This document shows, in pieces, positions 21,824 to 25,982 of a DNA stretch of 25,982 bases; the stretch's first letter is position 1, and each line of letters starts with the position of its first letter. The notes under the pieces were generated by a model. It worked only from the letters and a program-made list of their open reading frames with translations, searched no databases and was not told where the DNA came from. Made by a program: the position numbers and the translations under genes. This DNA is from JAGLQA01 sp023135565 (GTDB taxonomy: Bacteria; Acidobacteriota; Aminicenantia; UBA2199): assembly GCA_030639305.1 (NCBI GenBank), contig DAOWCY010000097.1, positions 1 through 25,982 of the forward strand, given 5' to 3'.

Positions 21824-23689
21824 ATGGAATTACAAAAAATATTTAAAGTCATATCTTTCGCTATCCTGGGTTTCACCCTGGTGTTTATTTTTTTCGGCAT
21901 AAGCGGTAAAGGGAAAGTCGCTCCTCCCGAAGAGTTCGACGCAGACGGCAGGGGCATGATCTCGCTCAGGTTCAATAAAGATAATCAAAAGGTAATCGAG
22001 GTCACCTGCAGCGAATCGGAAAGAGAAACAGACGACCGCGTATTAATGAAGGATATCAAAGCCACCATATTTAAAAAAGGGAGAAGAAAGCATGATATGA
22101 TCATATCCGGGGACAAGGGCATCGTAGAGAATAATTTTTACAATTTTACCATACAAGACAATGCCCGTATTTTTTCCGAAGACCTTTCAATTACCTGCAA
22201 TAGTTTTTCTATGCAGGACCGTGCTATCCTGACCAGCGAAGACCAGGTGAATTACCGGCTAAAATCCATGCAGGGAATCGCCAAAAAAGGGATGCGTATC
22301 AATGTGAAGAAAAATATCCTCTTCTTTTATGAAACAACCGGCACTTACAGCAGGAAAAATAACTCCTTTAACTACAAAACGGACCACTTGCAATTCGAGG
22401 ATAAGAAACGATCCATAAGACTGTTCCAGGGCAATGAAATCAGCAATGATGAAACAATCTTAAAAGGGAAAATGATTCTACTCGCTTTTTCCGAGGAATA
22501 TGATCACATTGCAGAGATATCCGCCTGGGAAAACTGCTATTTTTATAGGGAAAAAAAGAACGGTACGAAAGAAAAAGAGTTTAGAGAAATCAGCGCCGGC
22601 CATATAAAAAGTTTATATAACCGGGAAGGCAATCTTAAAAAAACCGGCTTAGAACACCAGGTCGATATCAGGCTGAAGACCAAAGCTAATACCACGGATA
22701 TCTCTTCCCCTTCGGCTGAAATTTTTTATGACGAAAAAACCGGACATATCCGCAATATCAAGATGATGAGCCCCAGCAATATCAAAAATACCGGGAAAAA
22801 TAATTTTGAAGCCAATTCCTACAAAATGGAGATCGAATATAATAAAAATGGAGAAATAAGTACCTGCAAAAGCAGGGGGAATTCTAATTTTACCATCGAT
22901 GATTACAGCGGCACTTCTTTTTTGATGTCCTACGAGGTAGATAAGAACCTGATAAATTTAAGAGGAAAAGGTTCGAAAGTGATTTACAAAAGAAACGCCT
23001 TTGTTTCTACCCGGTTCAACGTGAACACCAAAAAGAAACGTATGGAATCTGACAGTGGAGTTAAGTCGATTATTTTATTGAATACGGAGAAAGATAACGT
23101 CCTCTTTTCTGAAGATTTGATCTATATCAACTCCAAAAAGGTAAAGATATCGAACAAGAAGGGAATATTTAATTATGAAGATGACGTTGATCTGCGCCAG
23201 AAAAATACGATTTTGACTTGTGATGAATTAAAAATCGACGAAGATAACAACCTCATCGCTTCCGGGGAGCAGGTATCGTTATCGTTTAAGAATAAAGAAG
23301 ATGATATCAGTATAAAAGGGAAAAAAATCATGATCAAAGCGAAAGAGAGGGAAGTGGAGATCAGGAGGGGGATCCTCCGGAGTGGAGAAAACACGCTGAG
23401 AGCGCAGGTTTTGAAAATTGCTTTTAACCAGGGCAATGAGATAAGCGAAATATATGGGGAGGAGAAGATCGATTTTATAAAGGCGGAAGATAACACCTCC
23501 GGCAGTTCTGAGAAGGTCAGGTGGTTTTTCAGGAAGGATGAGATCGTGTTTATAGATTCGGCGCGGATACAGAAGCAGGACAGCGGCGTGACCAAAGGCA
23601 GTGAATTGAGGTTGTTTTTGAAAGACAACCGCATTACTATCTCTTCCGATAAGAGCAAGCGCACCCAGACCACCATAGATAAAAAGTAG
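21824..23689 (+). CDS. very long LptC/LptA (OstA)-like lipopolysaccharide transport protein
   Basis: A 621-residue protein with one N-terminal membrane helix (about 9-28, VISFAILGFTLVFIFFG) and a long periplasmic part made almost wholly of short beta strands. Repeated patterns such as KDIKATIFKKGRRKHDMIIS with GDKGIVENNFYNFTIQDNAR, and later LIYINSKKVKISNKKGIFNY with DDVDLRQKNTILTCDELKI, are typical of LptC and LptA/OstA units (strand-turn-strand with 'degree of oxidation'-like GDxA/LTCDELxI phrases). LptC is normally about 190 residues and LptA about 180, so this may be an LptC anchor fused to several LptA-like modules. It would form its own bridge from inner to outer membrane. GGGGAC lies just before the ATG. 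The family is inferred from fold pattern rather than a strict motif. Confidence 0.7.
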   Translation: MELQKIFKVISFAILGFTLVFIFFGISGKGKVAPPEEFDADGRGMISLRFNKDNQKVIEVTCSESERETDDRVLMKDIKATIFKKGRRKHDMIISGDKGIVENNFYNFTIQDNARIFSEDLSITCNSFSMQDRAILTSEDQVNYRLKSMQGIAKKGMRINVKKNILFFYETTGTYSRKNNSFNYKTDHLQFEDKKRSIRLFQGNEISNDETILKGKMILLAFSEEYDHIAEISAWENCYFYREKKNGTKEKEFREISAGHIKSLYNREGNLKKTGLEHQVDIRLKTKANTTDISSPSAEIFYDEKTGHIRNIKMMSPSNIKNTGKNNFEANSYKMEIEYNKNGEISTCKSRGNSNFTIDDYSGTSFLMSYEVDKNLINLRGKGSKVIYKRNAFVSTRFNVNTKKKRMESDSGVKSIILLNTEKDNVLFSEDLIYINSKKVKISNKKGIFNYEDDVDLRQKNTILTCDELKIDEDNNLIASGEQVSLSFKNKEDDISIKGKKIMIKAKEREVEIRRGILRSGENTLRAQVLKIAFNQGNEISEIYGEEKIDFIKAEDNTSGSSEKVRWFFRKDEIVFIDSARIQKQDSGVTKGSELRLFLKDNRITISSDKSKRTQTTIDKK

Positions 23690-23700
23690 ACTCCTGGTAA

Positions 23701-24921
23701 TTAAATTAGGTCGAAAAGGCTGAGAGAATGAGGAGTAGGGCCGGTATAACAAACCACAGCCAACGGGATACCGGGATAGGTTTCACAAAATAACCGGTAC
23801 TTCCCGGCAGAAAATTTTGTACCGTTGAACTTTACTTCGAGAGCAAATTTACCGTCGATAATAAAATCCACCTCTTTCTTATCCTGGGTGCGCCAGAAAT
23901 GCATTTTTTTCACGTCTTCACGGTCATGCAGCAGCTTAAAAACTAAATTCTCTACGCATATTCCCCTGTCCATGCGGAGTTCTAACCAATCGAAATTGTC
24001 CAGCAGCATGTTACGGATACCTAAGTCTAAAAAATAAAACTTCGGCATTTTGGTCAACTCCTTGCGCAGGTTGCTGTAAAAAGGAGGAACCCTTTTCACC
24101 TGGAAAGATTTTTCAAGAATAAAAAAATAATTATCTACCGCCGTAACCGAAAGTTTCAACGTATTGCCTAATTCACTCATGTTGATTAGACTGCCGGCCT
24201 GCATACTCAAAAGCCTGAGCAGGTTAAAAAATTTCTCCTTTTTCTTGATGCCTTCTGCCTCGACATCTTTCGCCAGGTATGAATTGAGCAGCTCTTCCAA
24301 CAAATATTTTTTTTCTTTGTCGCTTTTTTCCAGCACGGCGCCCGGATAAGCCCCGAAGGTGACAAATTCCATAAATAGTTTGTCTAATTTATCTTTCACC
24401 AGTCCCGGGATCTCCCGGTTCGTTAACAACTCTATTTGCGGGAAATGTTCAACCAGTTCTTCACAACCTTTGAACCGCAAAAACTCTCTAAAGTCCAGCA
24501 GTTTTAATTCAAATAAACGCTTCCTCCCGGCCAGGGAATCCTTGAATTTCTGGTCGATAAAAAAGGCCGATGAACCGGTGACGATAAGTTTAATTTTACC
24601 TCTGTACTCATCATACATATATTTCAAAAAATTAGAAGGGTTGTCTAAGTACTGGATTTCATCGACAAATACATACACTCTCCTATCCGGCAGGTTTCCG
24701 GTTAATTTAAACAGGTTCTCCGGCGCCTCGTTCAACAGATGTAGGTAACGGGTGTTTTCCAGGTTGATAAAAAAAGTGATCTCTTCGCGGGAATCCAGGT
24801 CTGCTTTTAGTTTTTTCAGCAGGCTGGTTTTTCCCGACTGCCTCGCTCCCACCAGGACGATAACCTCATCGCGGTCCAGGTTCTCTAACAACCGTGTCTC
24901 GATTTTTCTCTTAATATGCAT
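23701..24921 (-). CDS. AAA_14 / DUF4143 ATPase with C-terminal nuclease-like fold
   Basis: A 406-residue protein of the widespread AAA_14-DUF4143 group. Walker A is GARQSGKTS (K31, T32), Walker B VYVFVDEIQYL (D87, E88), and TGSSAF (115-120) is the sensor region. LSMQAGSLINMSELGNTLKL is the winged-helix-like linker. The DUF4143 end has E324, then KEVDFII (D352) and ALEVKF (E362, K364), the PD-(D/E)XK pattern. The cellular role is unknown; the genes are often mobile or multicopy. The stop codon lies 11 bases from that of the convergent LptC/LptA-like gene. There is no ribosome site before the ATG, and a long perfect dyad covers the promoter, so it may be leaderless and autoregulated. Confidence 0.92.
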   Translation of the reverse strand: MHIKRKIETRLLENLDRDEVIVLVGARQSGKTSLLKKLKADLDSREEITFFINLENTRYLHLLNEAPENLFKLTGNLPDRRVYVFVDEIQYLDNPSNFLKYMYDEYRGKIKLIVTGSSAFFIDQKFKDSLAGRKRLFELKLLDFREFLRFKGCEELVEHFPQIELLTNREIPGLVKDKLDKLFMEFVTFGAYPGAVLEKSDKEKKYLLEELLNSYLAKDVEAEGIKKKEKFFNLLRLLSMQAGSLINMSELGNTLKLSVTAVDNYFFILEKSFQVKRVPPFYSNLRKELTKMPKFYFLDLGIRNMLLDNFDWLELRMDRGICVENLVFKLLHDREDVKKMHFWRTQDKKEVDFIIDGKFALEVKFNGTKFSAGKYRLFCETYPGIPLAVVCYTGPTPHSLSLFDLI

Positions 24922-24931
24922 AAATGAATTT

Positions 24932-24996
24932 TATCAGATAATTTTCATTTTGTAAATGAAAATTATCTGATATTTTTCATTTGCAAAATGAAAAAT
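24932..24996 (-). promoter_or_regulatory. two abutting perfect dyads over the AAA_14 promoter
   Basis: Dyad 1: arms 24932-24950 and 24954-24972, 19 bases each, perfectly complementary around TGT. Dyad 2: arms 24972-24982 and 24986-24996, 11 bases each, around GCA. Both share the word TTTTCATTT/AAATGAAAA. On the minus strand the nearest arm ends in GATAAAAT, a possible -10, only about 10 bases before the start codon. They could be operator sites or the end of a mobile unit. Confidence 0.8.
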
Positions 24997-25015
24997 GCCG
25001 GACTTTTTTCATTTA

Positions 25016-25154
25016 CCCCGTACGCACGGAGGTGCTTCTCGCTTCTAAATAAACAAAAGTTTTGTTCAAACTTTTACAAAAGTTTGGCCCCCGGCAGGGA
25101 CCTGCCTCGCAGCGGCTTAACGCCACCCCACGTGCGTGGGGCTGCCGGAGGCAA
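25016..25154 (+). repeat. dispersed repeat B, copy 3, with a 41-bp exchanged hairpin insert
   Basis: It starts CCCCGTACGCACGG, then GGTGCTTCTCGCTTCTAAAT, AAACAAAAGTTTTGTTC, and AAAAGTTTGGCCCCCGGCAG. Between GGCAGGG and GCCGGAGGC it carries an insert with a CCCCACG-TG-CGTGGGG hairpin that copies 1 and 2 lack. Confidence 0.8.
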
Positions 25155-25174
25155 AATATTGTTAGAAATCCGGG

Positions 25175-25720
25175 CTAAAGTTCTAACTCATCGTTGATCT
25201 TCTGCATGGCGGTTAGGCAGGTGACTAAGAAATCATCCAACTCCACGTCCATTTTGGCGCATTCTTCCATTTGTTCCCGGCTGGCCCCTTTGGCGAAAGT
25301 TTTCACTTTATAACGTTTTTTCATTCGTTTCAGGTTGATGTTTTCCAGTTTTTTACTGGGATGCATCAGGGCGCAGGCGATAATGAACCCCGTAGTCGGG
25401 TCGATAGTGTACAGGGCAATATCCATTTTGGATTTTTTCTCTGCTTTCTGGTTGTGGGCTTTAATGGCGTGGATGATCTCTCCGTCTAAATTATAATCTT
25501 TCAGCATTTCTTCGGTTTTCAAAGTATGGTTATCCGGGTCGTTCACCGTATAGTCGTAGTCCAGGTCATGCAGGAGACCCGCCATACTCCATTTATCCAC
25601 ATCCTCGCCGAATCTTTCGGCGAACTCTCTCATGCAGGCTTCTACGGAGAGGCAGTGTTTGATAAGGTTCTTGTTTTTTAAATTTTTTTCTAAAAGTTCG
25701 ACAGCTACGTCCCTGTTCAT
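25175..25720 (-). CDS. HD-superfamily hydrolase
   Basis: A 181-residue protein of the COG2316-like HD group, metal-dependent phosphohydrolases. H22 in IKHCLSVEACM, the HD pair H51-D52 in AGLLHDLDYDY, H84 and H89 in IIHAIKAHN, and D107 give the expected H...HD...H...D order. The C-terminal part is a helical lysine-rich region (KRMKKRYKVKTFAKGASREQ). The natural substrate of this subfamily is not known. I place the start at 25720, where AGGAG lies seven bases before the ATG; a longer frame to 25810 would run through repeat B. It stands alone between two repeat B copies. Confidence 0.88.
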   Translation of the reverse strand: MNRDVAVELLEKNLKNKNLIKHCLSVEACMREFAERFGEDVDKWSMAGLLHDLDYDYTVNDPDNHTLKTEEMLKDYNLDGEIIHAIKAHNQKAEKKSKMDIALYTIDPTTGFIIACALMHPSKKLENINLKRMKKRYKVKTFAKGASREQMEECAKMDVELDDFLVTCLTAMQKINDELEL

Positions 25721-25760
25721 TTTATTACTCCTGTTCGTTTTACTAATACTATAAATATAT

Positions 25761-25840
25761 GCCTCCGGCGGCCCCACCACGTGGGGAGGGTAGTCCCTGC
25801 CGGGGGCCAAACTTTTGTAAAAGTTTGATCAAAACTTTTT
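25761..25840 (-). repeat. dispersed repeat B, copy 4, with a different hairpin insert
   Basis: Read on the minus strand: AAAAAGTTTTGATCAAAC, AAAAGTTTGGCCCCCGGCAG, an insert with a CCCCAC-GTG-GTGGGG hairpin, then GCCGCCGGAGGC. It lies upstream of the HD gene start. The frame is that of copies 1-3, but the inserted stem-loop is different. Confidence 0.8.
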
Positions 25841-25849
25841 ATACTATAG

Positions 25850-25892
25850 CGCTCACCTAAATTGACCCTACTTCGCTCACTTAAATGATACC
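25850..25892. mobile_element. possible IS21-like insertion sequence end
   Basis: CGCTCACCTAAATTGACC (25850) and CGCTCACTTAAATGATACC (25874) are imperfect direct repeats 24 bases apart. Multiple terminal repeats of this kind (GGTCAATTTAGGTGAGCG on the other strand) resemble IS21-family ends, from memory. No transposase reading frame is visible before the window ends, and the remaining 90 bases hold nothing else I recognise. Confidence 0.35.
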
Positions 25893-25982
25893 ACCATTTC
25901 TGCTACTTGGAAAAGAAAAAGAGTGCCCTAAGCTTTTTTAAGGGGTATTTGATATGTAGATTGGGCGGATTACTTTATCTGA

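Noticed and set aside
25721..25810. Longer start for the HD hydrolase
   Set aside because: The extension reads through repeat B; the ATG at 25720 has an AGGAG site.
1..25982. tRNA or rRNA genes
   Set aside because: Reading for T-loop words and conserved rRNA blocks gave no candidate; a tRNA scan was not run.

Overview
The window looks like chromosomal DNA of an uncultured Gram-negative (diderm) bacterium. It encodes a BamA-type outer-membrane assembly protein, a periplasmic Skp/OmpH chaperone, lipid A genes (fabZ, lpxA) and a very long LptC/LptA-like protein. Base composition is moderate, genes are tightly packed with AGGAG-type ribosome sites, and the intergenic gaps are full of short hairpin repeats. 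The gene mix (AAA ATPase-nuclease fusions, DUF362, many small antitoxins) suggests an anaerobic candidate-phylum organism such as Aminicenantes, but that placement is a guess. No rRNA, tRNA or CRISPR array was seen.

Layout. 0-2.3 kb: a radical SAM protein and a CsgG-like exported protein, both on the minus strand. 2.3-5.0 kb: an AAA ATPase fused to a PD-(D/E)XK nuclease fold, then a minus-strand cluster of three damaged or orphan toxin-antitoxin (TA) genes. 5.2-11.3 kb: an envelope operon on the plus strand, bamA - skp - fabZ - lpxA - Gfo/Idh oxidoreductase - serine hydrolase. lpxA lacks its central part. 11.7-16.1 kb: an accessory block with a receiver-like/GAF protein, a second ATPase-nuclease gene, two antitoxin genes whose VapC partners survive only as N-terminal stubs, a PD-(D/E)XK-like protein with its own promoter, and another orphan antitoxin-like gene. 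16.2-20.6 kb: surface-polysaccharide genes, a mannose-6-phosphate isomerase-type cupin and gmd on the minus strand, then a diverging MBOAT acyltransferase and SGNH hydrolase pair. 20.7-23.7 kb: a DUF362 protein and the LptC/LptA-like protein. 23.7-25.7 kb: an AAA_14/DUF4143 ATPase under a long perfect dyad, and an HD hydrolase. The right end resembles the tip of an insertion sequence.

How the genes fit together. Most of the window builds the envelope: outer-membrane protein assembly, lipid A synthesis and export, GDP-sugar supply and probable O-acylation of a glycan. The other theme is decay and repeat activity. All three recognisable toxin genes have lost their 3' part, one antitoxin is interrupted by a repeat found elsewhere in the window, and several families of hairpin repeats lie between genes, inside the bamA operon, and even provide the stop codon of one gene.

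The strongest points for follow-up are the internally deleted lpxA, the set of truncated toxins, the modular hairpin repeat whose inner stem-loop is exchanged between copies, the 621-residue LptC/LptA-like protein, and the dyad over the AAA_14 ATPase promoter. I found no clearly new multi-gene system.
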